DNA of 35,489 nucleotides from a virus. Location: positions 1 through 35,489 of IMG/VR virus record IMGVR_UViG_3300007734_000623; one strand, given 5' to 3'. Made by a program: the position numbers and the translations under genes. Shown here piece after piece: positions 23,160 to 32,869 of this stretch. Numbering within the stretch: the first letter of the stretch is position 1; each line of letters opens with the position of its first letter. The notes under the pieces were generated by a model, which was given only the letters and a program-made list of their open reading frames with translations, did no database searches and had not been told where the DNA came from.

Positions 23160-23742
23160 TCAACTCAAAAGACTGCACATTGGCCCTGAGTGGGTTGATG
23201 CGCTCAATGAAACCTTTGGCCGATTCAACATTTCCACCAAGAGACAGCAGGCCGCATTCATCGGTCAGTGCGGCCATGAATGTGGAAACTTCAAGGTGCT
23301 GCAAGAGAACTTGAATTACCGCGCAGCCACCTTGATGAAGTTGTGGCCCAAGCGGTTCCCAACTCTTGACATTGCCAACCAGTACGCTGGCAACCCAAAG
23401 AAAATCGCCAACATGGTTTATGCCAACCGCATGGGAAACCGTGACGAGGCATCAGGGGACGGTTTTCGTTTTTCGGGCAGAGGTTGCATCCAATTGACCG
23501 GCCATAGCAACTATTTTCACGCTGGCCAGGCCCTGGGCGTTGACTTTGTCATGCAGCCCGAACTGGTGGCCACTCCCAAGTACGCTGCCTTGACGGCAGG
23601 CTGGTTCTGGTCAACGCATGACTGCAACCGCCTGGCCGAGGCGGGGGATTGGGCAGCATTAACGCGCAGGATTAACGGTGGGACAATTGGCTATGAAGAG
23701 CGCATCAAACACACCAATGAGGCTTTGGCAGTCCTGACATGA
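23146..23742 (+). CDS. Endolysin, GH19 chitinase-like muramidase
   Basis: A 198-aa GH19 enzyme that cuts peptidoglycan glycan chains: catalytic E45 in IGQCGHECGNF, the ENLNY motif with E54, and YANRMGNRDEASGDGFRFSGRGCIQLTGHSNY across the cleft. No signal peptide or cell-wall binding domain, so it needs a holin for release. It overlaps the end of Rz by 14 nt, so the whole lysis set is one transcript. Confidence 0.93.
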   Translation: MVNADQLKRLHIGPEWVDALNETFGRFNISTKRQQAAFIGQCGHECGNFKVLQENLNYRAATLMKLWPKRFPTLDIANQYAGNPKKIANMVYANRMGNRDEASGDGFRFSGRGCIQLTGHSNYFHAGQALGVDFVMQPELVATPKYAALTAGWFWSTHDCNRLAEAGDWAALTRRINGGTIGYEERIKHTNEALAVLT

Positions 23743-24392
23743 CAAACCTTTACCAGCAGCTCGAAACCCCGGCACCGCCAGATCTGCCCTCACCGGGTCA
23801 GGTATATGACGAGCGCCTGACTGCGCAAACCCATCGCGGATTGCTGGTGTACTTTCGCAAGCTGACCAATATCTTGTCAACGGTCCTTGGGCCTCGAGGT
23901 GGCAAGTACTTGAACCTGCCTTATGGTGCGTTTCAAGATGGAACCGACCAGACGGCAGCCAATACGACAACTGCCTACGCCATCACATTTGACACGACAG
24001 ACTACTCAAATGGGATCACTCTGTCAAATTCATCACGTCTGAATGTGTCCCAGGGTGGTTTGTACAACGTGCAATTCAGCGTGCAATTCAAAAACACCAC
24101 GAATGACACGCAAGATGTTGAGGTCTGGTTTCGCAAGAATGGCACTGACATTGCCAAGTCAGGATCACGTTTTGGGCTTTCGCCGAGGAAAAGCTCAGGT
24201 GACCCATCGCACATGATCGCGGCCTTGAACTACTTTGTGGACCTGGCCGAGAGCGATTACCTGCAACTCATGTGGCGGCCATCAGACGTTGGTGTGTCCA
24301 TTGAGCAGTACGCTGCCGGGACCAGCCCAACCAGGCCAGCGATCCCCTCAGTGATTGCCACCGTGAGTTTTGTCTCGAATCTTTCCGCATAA
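23739..24392 (+). CDS. C1q/TNF-like structural protein
   Basis: A 217-aa protein. From about residue 65 (FQDGTDQTAANTTTAYAITFD) through LNVSQGGLYNVQFSVQFKN and VEVWFRKNGTDIAKS the strands fit a C1q-like jelly-roll, usual in phage tail or capsid surface proteins. The N-terminal 60 residues (PPDLPSPGQVYDERLTAQ, LTNILSTVLG) form the probable attachment part. ATGA overlap with the endolysin. Confidence 0.72.
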   Translation: MTNLYQQLETPAPPDLPSPGQVYDERLTAQTHRGLLVYFRKLTNILSTVLGPRGGKYLNLPYGAFQDGTDQTAANTTTAYAITFDTTDYSNGITLSNSSRLNVSQGGLYNVQFSVQFKNTTNDTQDVEVWFRKNGTDIAKSGSRFGLSPRKSSGDPSHMIAALNYFVDLAESDYLQLMWRPSDVGVSIEQYAAGTSPTRPAIPSVIATVSFVSNLSA

Positions 24393-24399
24393 TCCCATC

Positions 24400-25881
24400 A
24401 TGGCACTCACCGCACTCAGAATCCCCCCAGGCGTGTACCGAAACGGCACTGAATACCAGTCTGCCGGGCGGTGGTTTGACGCCAACCTGGTTCGCTGGTT
24501 TGAGGGTACTTTGCGGCCCTGGGGTGGATGGCGCAAGAGATCGAGCAGTCAACTGACCGGGTCATGCCGTGGCTTGATCACCTGGCGCGACAACTCAGGG
24601 GATCGCTGGATCGCTGCCGGCACGAATTCCAAGCTGTACGCCATGAATGAGGCTGGCACGCTCAAAGACATTACGCCGACAGGCTTGACTGCCGGTGTTG
24701 CTGATGCCGTCATCAAGACCGGGTACGGGTACTCCACTTATGGAAACTATGCCTATGGCGTAGCAAGGCCTGACACTGGCACTGTGACGCCAGCCACGAC
24801 CTGGAGTTTAGATACATGGGGCGAGTACCTGGTCGCGTGCTCAGATGCTGATGGCAAGCTCTACGAGTGGCAATTGGGCTTTTCAACTCCAACCCTGGCC
24901 GCTGCCATCACCAACGCGCCAACGGGCTGCAATGCCGTGATGACCACGGCAGAGCGCTTTGTATTTGCGCTAGGCGCGGGTGGCAATCCCCGTAAAGTTC
25001 AGTGGTGCGATCAGGAAAACAATACTGTTTGGACCCCGGCAGCCACCAACCAGGCCGGTGACTTTGAGCTTGCAACTGTCGGTTCCCTCAAGGCAGGCAA
25101 GCGCGTGCGAGGCGTCAACCTGCTGTTTACAGATGTTGACGTTCACGTTGGCACCTACATTGGCCTGCCATACGTTTACTCATTTGAGAAGGCCGGTTCT
25201 GGTTGCGGCTTGATCTCCACACAGTCTGTGGCGGCCATCGACACGGCAGCGATCTGGATGAGCAAATCAGGGTTTTGGGTATATGACGGCTATGTCAAGC
25301 CACTGGTTTCTGATGTTGGGGACTACATTTTCCAAAACATCAACTACAACCAAGCAAGCAAGATTTATTGCGTCCACAACAGCAAGTATGGCGAGATCAT
25401 CTGGTTTTACCCGTCAAGTCAGTCAAATGAAAATGACTCATATGTCACCTACAACTACCGCGAGAACCACTGGGCGATTGGTAGTTTGGCTCGCACTGCT
25501 GGCACTGACCGTGGCGTCTACTTGAATCCATTGATGGTTTCAACAGATGGTTATATCTACGAGCACGAGGTTGGGTTTGCTTATGACTCTGTCGCGCCTT
25601 ACGCTGAGTCTGGTCCTGTGGAGATCGGAACTGGTGAGCAGGTGATGCGGGTGCGACAAATCATCCCTGACGAGCAGACTCTGGGTGAGGTTGTTGTGTC
25701 GTTCAAGACGCGAATGTATCCGACCTCAACAGAGACAACTTACGGCCCATATACGGCAAGCCAGCCGACAGACGTGCGGTTTACTGGTCGCCAGGTCAAG
25801 GTCAGGTACACAGGGGCGGTGCTCGATGACTGGAGAGTCGGCATCAACCGTTTGGACGTGATCGCCGCTGGCAAGCGTTGA
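24400..25881 (+). CDS. Beta-propeller-like tail hub/nozzle protein
   Basis: A 493-aa protein starting at ATG 24400; the upstream TTG frame runs into the preceding gene. RIPPGVYRNGTEYQSAGRW at the N-terminus and repeated W-rich blades (ITWRDNSGDRWIAAGTNSKLYA, TWGEYLVACSDADGKLYEW) resemble P22 gp10 and SU10 nozzle proteins, which plug the tail tube and stabilise packaged DNA. Position before the internal virion proteins agrees. Assignment rests on pattern and gene order. Confidence 0.7.
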   Translation: MALTALRIPPGVYRNGTEYQSAGRWFDANLVRWFEGTLRPWGGWRKRSSSQLTGSCRGLITWRDNSGDRWIAAGTNSKLYAMNEAGTLKDITPTGLTAGVADAVIKTGYGYSTYGNYAYGVARPDTGTVTPATTWSLDTWGEYLVACSDADGKLYEWQLGFSTPTLAAAITNAPTGCNAVMTTAERFVFALGAGGNPRKVQWCDQENNTVWTPAATNQAGDFELATVGSLKAGKRVRGVNLLFTDVDVHVGTYIGLPYVYSFEKAGSGCGLISTQSVAAIDTAAIWMSKSGFWVYDGYVKPLVSDVGDYIFQNINYNQASKIYCVHNSKYGEIIWFYPSSQSNENDSYVTYNYRENHWAIGSLARTAGTDRGVYLNPLMVSTDGYIYEHEVGFAYDSVAPYAESGPVEIGTGEQVMRVRQIIPDEQTLGEVVVSFKTRMYPTSTETTYGPYTASQPTDVRFTGRQVKVRYTGAVLDDWRVGINRLDVIAAGKR

Positions 25882-25897
25882 GGCTTAAAATTTGATC

Positions 25898-26299
25898 ATG
25901 AAAGACATAAGGCAAATCCTCACCGAAGACCTGGCCAAGAACTATGGCGGCTTTGCCGTGACGGTTGATGCCTACTTTGATGGCTTGATGAATGCGCCAA
26001 AGACGGGGAACTTTGTTGTGCGTCAGGGTGACACTCTGATCTTGACAAAGAAGATCGAGAAAAACGGTATCGAGTTTCATTGCATCAATGGTGAGCGTGC
26101 AAAAGACCTTGTTGCCAATGTGCAAAAGTACCTTGATGACTTGAAGGAGCATGGGTATGAATATGCCGTCACGTTTTACGACAACCCGCGCATCAATGAA
26201 TTGATTGCACAACTCACTTACCCATCAGAGATCAAGAAGATTGATGATGGATTGTTCAGAACATACGAAGCCACAATGAGGTTCAAATGGGCGCATTAA
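25898..26299 (+). CDS. Hypothetical protein, possibly GNAT-derived internal virion protein
   Basis: A 133-aa protein starting at ATG 25898. The pattern VTVDAYFDGLMNAPKTGNF, GEEFHCING-like strand and YEYAVTFYDNPRINELIAQL vaguely recall small GNAT-fold phage proteins such as T7 gp13. The link is weak, as no acetyl-CoA loop is visible. It overlaps the next gene by 13 nt and lies at the head of the ejection-protein block. Confidence 0.6.
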   Translation: MKDIRQILTEDLAKNYGGFAVTVDAYFDGLMNAPKTGNFVVRQGDTLILTKKIEKNGIEFHCINGERAKDLVANVQKYLDDLKEHGYEYAVTFYDNPRINELIAQLTYPSEIKKIDDGLFRTYEATMRFKWAH

Positions 26300-27639
26300 A
26301 TCAATTAGGCAGTGCCGCAACTAGTTTTATTCAAAATCCTGTTGGCAGTGTCAGCAATGCGCTGGCACAGGCCGATAAAGATTTGAGCTTGTCAAAGAAT
26401 GCGGTACCCATTGCTGCTCTTGGAGCTTTGGCCGCCAGTGGTGGTTTGTCTGGTCTTGGAGTCCCAGGTTTAGGTGCTGCCGGTGCTGGTGCTGCTGGTG
26501 CTGGCGCTGCCGCAACAGGCGCATTTGATATGGGTTTGGGTTTAAACGCTATGACGGGCGGTGCTGGAGTTGTTGGTGCTACTGGCCTTGCTGGTCTGTT
26601 GGGAAGTGCTGGAAGTGCTGCCGGTAACTTCTTAAGCAACCTCACTCCGACTCAGGCATTAACTGGTGCAGCTCTGGCCGCAAAGGCTTTGGGTGGCAGT
26701 AGCAGCACGCCGTCATCTTCAACAAGCTCAACGTCCATCGATCCTGACATTAAGGCTGCATATTTGCAGCAGTTGGCCGATGCCAGAACCGCAGCGGCAG
26801 GTCTTGGAACCCGGCAATTTGAGGGTTTTACACCTGGCTACGCCACGGCAGAACAGCAGCTCACGGCCACCGGCATTGGCGGTGCAGGTCAGCAGACCAC
26901 CAACCGGGCTGCCGAGTTGGCGCTGGCAGAGGCTGGCTACACACCCCAGCAGATTCAGGCCATGACGGGTGCCCAGTACATGAGCGCCTATCAGAACCCT
27001 TTTGAGCAACAAGTTGTGCAGGGTACGCTGGCAGACATTGAGCGCCAGCGCCAGATTGCCCAACAGGCCCAGCAGGCCAGGGCAGTGGGTGCCAGGGCAT
27101 TTGGCGGCTCGCGCCAGGCAGTGGCTGAGTCTTTGGCCAACGAAGACTATTTGCGCCAGGCAGCCAACACTGCGGCCCAGTTGCGCTCTGCCGGGTTCAC
27201 CACGGCTGCCGGGCTTGGCCAGACTGATGCGGCCAGGGCCATGGAGGCGGCTAGGGCCAACATTGCCAACCAGATCGCTGGTGCAGGCATTCGCCAGACT
27301 GCCGTGGGCCAGTTGGGTGCTTTGGGTGCCCAGCAGCAAAACCTTGGAATGACGGGTGCGCAGGCCGTGATGACTGCCGAGCAGCAGCGCCAGCAGTTGG
27401 CCCAGGCGCGGCTTGACGCTGCACGCAACCTGGCTGCCGAGCGCCTTGGCCTGACTGGCAGTGCTTTGGGGCAACAGGTGCCGAATTTGGGTGAATCAAA
27501 AACCACGCCGATTTACCGCAACCCAGTTGTAAGTGGTCTTGGCGGTGCTCTTGGTGGCGCTCAGTTGGGCAGCATCTTGGGTGGCAAGGAATACGCTGGT
27601 TATGGTGCCATCTTGGGCGGTTTGCTGGGCTTGGGTTAA
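26287..27639 (+). CDS. Internal virion (ejection) protein, Gly/Ala-rich
   Basis: A 450-aa protein with an N-terminal Ala/Gly-rich hydrophobic region (about 40-135, many GLGAAGAGAAG runs), a Ser-rich linker, a long Gln/Ala helical body (about 150-390) and a Gly-rich hydrophobic end (about 415-450). Membrane-active ends with a helical core are typical of pilot proteins that leave the head first and form a channel across the host envelope. First of four such proteins. Confidence 0.65.
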   Translation: MGALNQLGSAATSFIQNPVGSVSNALAQADKDLSLSKNAVPIAALGALAASGGLSGLGVPGLGAAGAGAAGAGAAATGAFDMGLGLNAMTGGAGVVGATGLAGLLGSAGSAAGNFLSNLTPTQALTGAALAAKALGGSSSTPSSSTSSTSIDPDIKAAYLQQLADARTAAAGLGTRQFEGFTPGYATAEQQLTATGIGGAGQQTTNRAAELALAEAGYTPQQIQAMTGAQYMSAYQNPFEQQVVQGTLADIERQRQIAQQAQQARAVGARAFGGSRQAVAESLANEDYLRQAANTAAQLRSAGFTTAAGLGQTDAARAMEAARANIANQIAGAGIRQTAVGQLGALGAQQQNLGMTGAQAVMTAEQQRQQLAQARLDAARNLAAERLGLTGSALGQQVPNLGESKTTPIYRNPVVSGLGGALGGAQLGSILGGKEYAGYGAILGGLLGLG

Positions 27640-27651
27640 GGAACAAACATC

Positions 27652-29049
27652 ATGGCAGATTTCAATATGGGCTTGCTGGGTGACATTTTTGGCGGCGGCA
27701 CGTCTGCCCTGAGTGAGTACCTGACGCCTCAACAGCAAGAGTCGATGCAGCGCCAAGCGCTGTTGTCCACGGCTGCGGCCCTGCTCCAAGCAGGTGGCCC
27801 ATCTCCAGTACCCATTTCATTGGGCCAAGCGCTTGGTGCAGGCTTGCAGGCTGGGACGGGCGCATATGGCAAGGCTCAAGAGGGTGCGATTCAACAGCTG
27901 CTGACACGGCAAAAGTTGGATGAGGCCAAACGTGCCCAGGCAGCTCAAGAGGCTTATCAAAAATTCATTCTTGGACAACCAGGCCAGCCTCAGACAATCA
28001 CGCCAGAGCAGGCCATCGCCATGCCTGGGATGCCTGTCGGCCCGACAGTTGAGCGTGCGGCCATGATCGGCCAAGAAATACAACCCAGTGCAATGCAGCC
28101 CGGTGCAATGCCTAGCGGTGCCGCATTGACGCCTCAAATGCGTCAACTGCTGTCTGGTTTGCCTGCTGAAAAAGGCATCCCTGAGATGCTGAAATTCATG
28201 CAACCTCAAGAGGTCATGGGTTCCCCATTTAGAGGCGCTGACGGTAAGTATTACCTGCAAACCAAAACTGGTGGCGTCATCCCGGCACCCGTTGCGCCTG
28301 ACGTTAAACCAACTGGTCAACCGCAAGAGGTCATGGTTAACGGCACGCCGACACTTGTCCAGTACTACGATGATGGCAGCTACAAAGTTGTGACTGGAAT
28401 ATCTCCAAAGGCCGAAGCATCTCCAACTGAGGTCAGATTGTTGCAGGCCGCAAATATGCCGGTCACGATGGAAAACATCATGGCTATTCGCAGATCTGCT
28501 GCAAGCAATGTCAATCTTGATCTTGGTCAAAAGGGCTTTGAAAACAAGATGTCAGCCAAGAAGACATTTATGTCTGAACCGATCTACAAAGACTTCAACG
28601 ACATGAAGTCAGCGTATGGTCAGGTTCTTACATCGCTTGACCAGGGTACGCCAATCGGTGATGTTGCAGGCGCAACCAAGGTGATGAAATTGCTGGACCC
28701 TGGATCTGTTGTCCGCGAGTCTGAATTGGGTATCGCCATGGCAGCGTCTGGCCGCATGGATCGGCTGCAAAACTATTTCACTTTGTGGGCATCTGGCAAT
28801 AAATTAACACCAACACAACGTGCTGACTTTAGACAATTGTCCAATGAGCTATATGCGGCTGCTGGTCAGGCATACAACCAAAAGCGTGGCGAGTACATTG
28901 ACTTTGGCGAGAGCACTGGCGTGACACTTGACAAGGCTCTTGGTGCTCCAGCAAATATCCCATCAATTATGAGAGCGCCTGGCGGTGCTCCTGGTACATC
29001 ACCAACTGGTCAACCACGCCGATCATTGTCGGAAATTTTCACAAGATAA
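27652..29049 (+). CDS. Internal virion (ejection) protein
   Basis: A 465-aa protein: N-terminus with Gly/Leu-rich MGLLGDIFGGG, Gln/Ala helices (QQQESMQRQALLSTAAALLQ), a Pro/Gln/Met-rich middle (about 100-160) and a mostly helical C-terminal half ending in a Pro/Gly tail. No enzymatic motifs seen. Lying between ejection-like genes with 12- and 9-nt gaps, it is probably another internal head protein. Confidence 0.62.
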   Translation: MADFNMGLLGDIFGGGTSALSEYLTPQQQESMQRQALLSTAAALLQAGGPSPVPISLGQALGAGLQAGTGAYGKAQEGAIQQLLTRQKLDEAKRAQAAQEAYQKFILGQPGQPQTITPEQAIAMPGMPVGPTVERAAMIGQEIQPSAMQPGAMPSGAALTPQMRQLLSGLPAEKGIPEMLKFMQPQEVMGSPFRGADGKYYLQTKTGGVIPAPVAPDVKPTGQPQEVMVNGTPTLVQYYDDGSYKVVTGISPKAEASPTEVRLLQAANMPVTMENIMAIRRSAASNVNLDLGQKGFENKMSAKKTFMSEPIYKDFNDMKSAYGQVLTSLDQGTPIGDVAGATKVMKLLDPGSVVRESELGIAMAASGRMDRLQNYFTLWASGNKLTPTQRADFRQLSNELYAAAGQAYNQKRGEYIDFGESTGVTLDKALGAPANIPSIMRAPGGAPGTSPTGQPRRSLSEIFTR

Positions 29050-29058
29050 GGCAAGATC

Positions 29059-31158
29059 ATGGACGGCATAAAACAGCAGATCAATGCAGCCCGTAAAGAG
29101 GGATACCAAGATGACGAGATCATGCAGTATCTGGCCCAGATGCCAGATGTTGCGCCACAAATCCAGGCTGCAATTGAAAACAACTACACGCCCAATGAGG
29201 TGCTGAAGTTTTTGTCTGAGCGCAAATCACCGGCATTTGAGGCTGGCGCAAAAAAATCAGAACTTGAAAAAGGTTTTCTGGCAGCCATGCAAGGCCCAAC
29301 CATGGGCTTTTATGATGAGATTGCTGGGGCAGTCGCAGCCCCATTCAAGGCCATAACTGAAGGCAAGCCACTGTCGCAGGCATACCAAGAGCAGCGAGAT
29401 GTCATTCGCGGTGCTGCTGAGTCTTACACAAAGGCAAACCCATGGAGATCTGTTGGTTTGCAGGCTGCGGCATCCCTGCCAACAATCATGGTTGGAGCGC
29501 CTGCCAAAGTATCTCAGGCCGTCACCAAGGCCGTGACGCCTGTCGTTGAGGCCATGTCTCCAAAGATGGCGCAGCTCTATCAGTACCTCACCCAGCCAGC
29601 AGCTCAAGGCAACATCATGGGCATGGGTCAGCGCATGGCGCAGGCCGGTACAACTGGTGTTGGATATGGGGCCGTTGGTGGTCTTGGAACTTCTGAAGGT
29701 GAAACAGTTGGAGATATTGCAACTGACGTTGCCAAGAGTGCTGCCATCAGTGGAGTTGTTGGCCCATTAACTCAGCCAGTCATGGGAGTACTTGGGGCGG
29801 CTGGAAAGCAGATCGCTGCCAGGGTATCCCCTGCCAAGGCAGAAACATATGCCCAGCAAAAGGTGGCCGAGGCATTGCTGCGCGATACGCCGCCAGATCT
29901 GCTCGCAAGCGCCTTGACCATGTCCCAGGCCCGAATGGGTAAGCTGGGTCCAGAGGCCAGGATTGCTGACGTTGGCGGTGCAAATATGCGCCAACTGATC
30001 GACACTATCGCAACCCTCCCAGGTGAGACAAAACAGGCCTTGGAGCGTGCCATTAGGGAAAGACAGGCTGGGCGTGCTGGGCGTCTTGTTTCGGCTGCTG
30101 ATGAGGCTTTGGGCACTCAAGGATCAATGTTTCAGCAAAGCATTGACAACTTTAGCGAGATGCGCCGCATTGAGTCGCGCCCCTTTTACAACGTGATTGA
30201 CAAAGCTGTTGTCAATGTGGACAACAAGCTGATGGATTTGCTCAAGCGCTCTGAGAATTTGCAGGGCGCTGCTGAGTTGCTGTACCGTACAAAGACGGGT
30301 CAAACCATTGACCTGTCCAAGCTGAAGGTTGGCGAGCAGGTCCCGATGAATGTGCTAGACACATTGAAGCAGTCTTTGTATGACTCTGCCCAGACACTCA
30401 AGCGGTCTGGCGGCACTCAGCAGGCCAATGCATATGATGACGTGCGCCAAGATTTAATCAAATCATTGATCGATAAATCGCCCAAGGTTGGCGGTATGTC
30501 AGCGTATGCCCAGGCCATGGAGAAGTGGGCCGGGCCGTCTCAGATGATGGACGCTGCCGAGCTTGGCCGCAAGGCATTGACTGGCGACATCATCAACTTC
30601 AAGCAAGAGATGCGCAACTTGAGTCAGTCAGAGATTGACGCATTCAAGATCGGTGCTTTGCAGGCATTACGTCAGAAGACCGGGACAGAGGCCGGTCAAA
30701 CGTCTTTGCTCAAGATGTGGAAAGAACCTGCAACCCAGGAAAGACTCAAGGCCGTGTTTGACAACGACTATCGTCAATTCGCGGCAGCGGTTGCAAAAGA
30801 GGCACGTCTCAAAGGCTTGGAGTCTGCTGGCCGTGGATCTCAGACAGCGGCCAGGGCTGCTGGATTGGCAGATCTGGACGTTGCTCCAATGATGCAGGCA
30901 GGCCAGGCCGTGGCTGCTGGAAACGTGCCAGGCATGATCACATCAGCGGGGAATGTATTTGGCCGAGTTGGAACCCCAGAGGCGGTGCGCAACCAGATCG
31001 GCAATATCTTGCTTTCACGTGAGCAGCAAAAACTGCTTGATTTGTCCGACACTATGCGCAAGATGAACGAGGCACGCGCTCGAGCTGCTGGCACTGGTGG
31101 GTACATTGCTGGGCAGACTGGTGGCCTTGCAATCGGCTCAAATCTGGCTGGTCAATGA
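29059..31158 (+). CDS. Large internal virion (ejection) protein
   Basis: A 699-aa protein: an N-terminal helical unit (INAARKEGYQDDEIMQYLAQ) repeated in weaker form (AIENNYTPNEVLKFLSE), a hydrophobic segment (about 195-250) and long Ala/Gln/Lys helices to a Gly-rich end (GTGGYIAGQTGGLAIGS). The N-terminal double unit resembles small helical domains seen in other phage ejection proteins. Probably ejected with DNA into the periplasm; no lytic transglycosylase motif seen. Confidence 0.65.
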   Translation: MDGIKQQINAARKEGYQDDEIMQYLAQMPDVAPQIQAAIENNYTPNEVLKFLSERKSPAFEAGAKKSELEKGFLAAMQGPTMGFYDEIAGAVAAPFKAITEGKPLSQAYQEQRDVIRGAAESYTKANPWRSVGLQAAASLPTIMVGAPAKVSQAVTKAVTPVVEAMSPKMAQLYQYLTQPAAQGNIMGMGQRMAQAGTTGVGYGAVGGLGTSEGETVGDIATDVAKSAAISGVVGPLTQPVMGVLGAAGKQIAARVSPAKAETYAQQKVAEALLRDTPPDLLASALTMSQARMGKLGPEARIADVGGANMRQLIDTIATLPGETKQALERAIRERQAGRAGRLVSAADEALGTQGSMFQQSIDNFSEMRRIESRPFYNVIDKAVVNVDNKLMDLLKRSENLQGAAELLYRTKTGQTIDLSKLKVGEQVPMNVLDTLKQSLYDSAQTLKRSGGTQQANAYDDVRQDLIKSLIDKSPKVGGMSAYAQAMEKWAGPSQMMDAAELGRKALTGDIINFKQEMRNLSQSEIDAFKIGALQALRQKTGTEAGQTSLLKMWKEPATQERLKAVFDNDYRQFAAAVAKEARLKGLESAGRGSQTAARAAGLADLDVAPMMQAGQAVAAGNVPGMITSAGNVFGRVGTPEAVRNQIGNILLSREQQKLLDLSDTMRKMNEARARAAGTGGYIAGQTGGLAIGSNLAGQ

Positions 31159-31172
31159 TTTATTAAGGTGCA

Positions 31173-32741
31173 ATGATGGCAGGCTTATTGGACTATCTTG
31201 AGGCAATTGGTGAGACGGGTGCAACTCTTGGTAGTGGTGCCGCCGCCACCATGGCCGGGATTCCTTACGGCATCTTGCAAAACATAAAGTCAGGGAAATT
31301 TGGCACCAAGGAAGGCGTCAGATTGGCCGACAAGGCCACCGAAGACTTCATCAAGCAGTACACCTACGCACCCCGCGGCCAGATGGCCCAGAACGCGCTG
31401 CAAAGCGTTGCTGGCCTGATGGATACGGCCAAGCTGCCACCAGTATTGCCAGAGGCCGGGCTGCTGGCCGCAATCCCCAAGGCAGCGTATGCCTCCCAGT
31501 TTGAGCGTGCCGGCATGGCCGCAGAGCGTGCCATGGAACCAGTCGCGGCCAACGTAATGGCGCGTGGCGGTTTGCCTGCTCAGTTGTTGCAAGACCTGAC
31601 GCAGGGGACGGTGAGAAATGTGACCAAGCGCCAAGCCACAGTGGTCAACCCTGAGCGTATTGCATACCCAGACATTTACAAAAACCCCAGGGAATTGGTT
31701 CAAGAAGCTGCCAGCCGGGTCGCGCCAGAAGACCCATTGCTCAAACAATTGTTTGGCGTGAACAGGCAAGATTTATTTGACATTGCCCAGCAAGGCACGC
31801 GAGCTGGCAACATCACTGACGTACCCTTCAAGACCGCCAAAAACCCCAAGGGTGCAGCTCATGCGCCTCAAGTGATGAACCCACGCAATGAGCAGCGCCT
31901 GCAAGATATTGTGGCCGAGGCAAGATTGCAGCCTGAGTTGTTCAAGGGCATGGCGTCTTGGTACACCATGGACCCGTTGTATCAGCGCTTTGTGGACATT
32001 TATGGTCCAGACCGCGCCATTGGCGAGTACAACAAATTCAACACATTGACGGGAATGTCCAGCCCCGGCAGCGAGGTGCTGACAGAGTTGAATCGCGGCA
32101 CCGCTGCCAACATGATGGACACACTTGGCCGGTTTGAAGATTTCAGAAAATACGGTGGTGTGTCTGAATTCAAGCGTGGTGCAGATTACCCACCAGAGCT
32201 GGCCGGCGTGATCGGTCATCCATATCACAGCACGGCTCAAGCTGGCCCCATGAGCAAGTATTTGGCGTCTGGTTTGCTTGAGATGGACTCTGCAAAAGTG
32301 CCGAGCTATATCCATGCGTCAGGCGTGCCAGAGACTGGATTCCAGACGCAATGGCCGGTTGGTGACGCCCACTGGTCGCGCCTGGTTGGTTTGCCTGACG
32401 TTCGCGGTGCAACAACCAAAAAGGGCGTGCCAACCATACCCAAGGCCAGCGCGTCAGTGCCTGAGATGGTTGCGCTTGGACCCTGGTTTAACCAGAAAAT
32501 TGCTCAACCCATGGGGCTTGAGGCAGTGCCTACCCAGGCCGTTATCTGGGGCGCAGGTTCTGGAGCAACTGGTGTGACCTCTCCAATCGGTGCGCCCAAG
32601 CTCGAGCTGCTGGCGCAGCAAATCGGGGAAACCGCAACAAGGCTTGGCGTGTCTCCAGAAACCGCAAGAGACATGATCATTCGCGGCCAGGCTTATGCTG
32701 GCGGGTTGACCAAGGGCGGTTTGCTTTCAATCGATGACTGA
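31173..32741 (+). CDS. Internal virion-like protein, last late gene
   Basis: A 522-aa protein. N-terminus hydrophobic Gly/Ala (GATLGSGAAATMAGIPYGIL); residues about 215-450 form a distinct ordered region (MASWYTMDPLYQRFVDIYGPDRAIGEYN, HPYHSTAQAGPM, VGDAHWSRLVGLPD) that recurs at the end of large phage virion proteins; I do not know its activity. AAGG lies before the ATG. Its last 49 nt overlap a minus-strand gene tail to tail. Confidence 0.65.
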   Translation: MMAGLLDYLEAIGETGATLGSGAAATMAGIPYGILQNIKSGKFGTKEGVRLADKATEDFIKQYTYAPRGQMAQNALQSVAGLMDTAKLPPVLPEAGLLAAIPKAAYASQFERAGMAAERAMEPVAANVMARGGLPAQLLQDLTQGTVRNVTKRQATVVNPERIAYPDIYKNPRELVQEAASRVAPEDPLLKQLFGVNRQDLFDIAQQGTRAGNITDVPFKTAKNPKGAAHAPQVMNPRNEQRLQDIVAEARLQPELFKGMASWYTMDPLYQRFVDIYGPDRAIGEYNKFNTLTGMSSPGSEVLTELNRGTAANMMDTLGRFEDFRKYGGVSEFKRGADYPPELAGVIGHPYHSTAQAGPMSKYLASGLLEMDSAKVPSYIHASGVPETGFQTQWPVGDAHWSRLVGLPDVRGATTKKGVPTIPKASASVPEMVALGPWFNQKIAQPMGLEAVPTQAVIWGAGSGATGVTSPIGAPKLELLAQQIGETATRLGVSPETARDMIIRGQAYAGGLTKGGLLSIDD

Positions 32742-32869
32742 TCAACCCAGTCAATGATCTGCTCGATTGCCTCTTGAGCTGATGGGGTTTCGCCACTCGC
32801 GGCCTGGACCTCCTCTGCCTCATCAAGCAATTTGAGCAGGTAGTTTTTCAATTTGTCTTTTTCAATCAC
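32693..32869 (-). CDS. 58-aa acidic protein, last gene of the minus operon
   Basis: A GTG start at 32869 overlaps the upstream stop (GTGA), with GGAG about 8 nt before. Sequence is helical and acidic (LLKLLDEAEEVQAASGE, EAIEQIIDWVDQ). It runs 49 nt into the end of the plus-strand gene at 31173-32741. No family is recognised. It is supported by the coupled start and the clear ribosome site. Confidence 0.6.
   Translation of the reverse strand: MIEKDKLKNYLLKLLDEAEEVQAASGETPSAQEAIEQIIDWVDQSSIESKPPLVNPPA

Noticed and set aside
26728-27474. 248-aa minus-strand frame opposite the ejection protein
   Set aside because: Arises from Gln/Ala-rich codons on the sense strand; no start signal.
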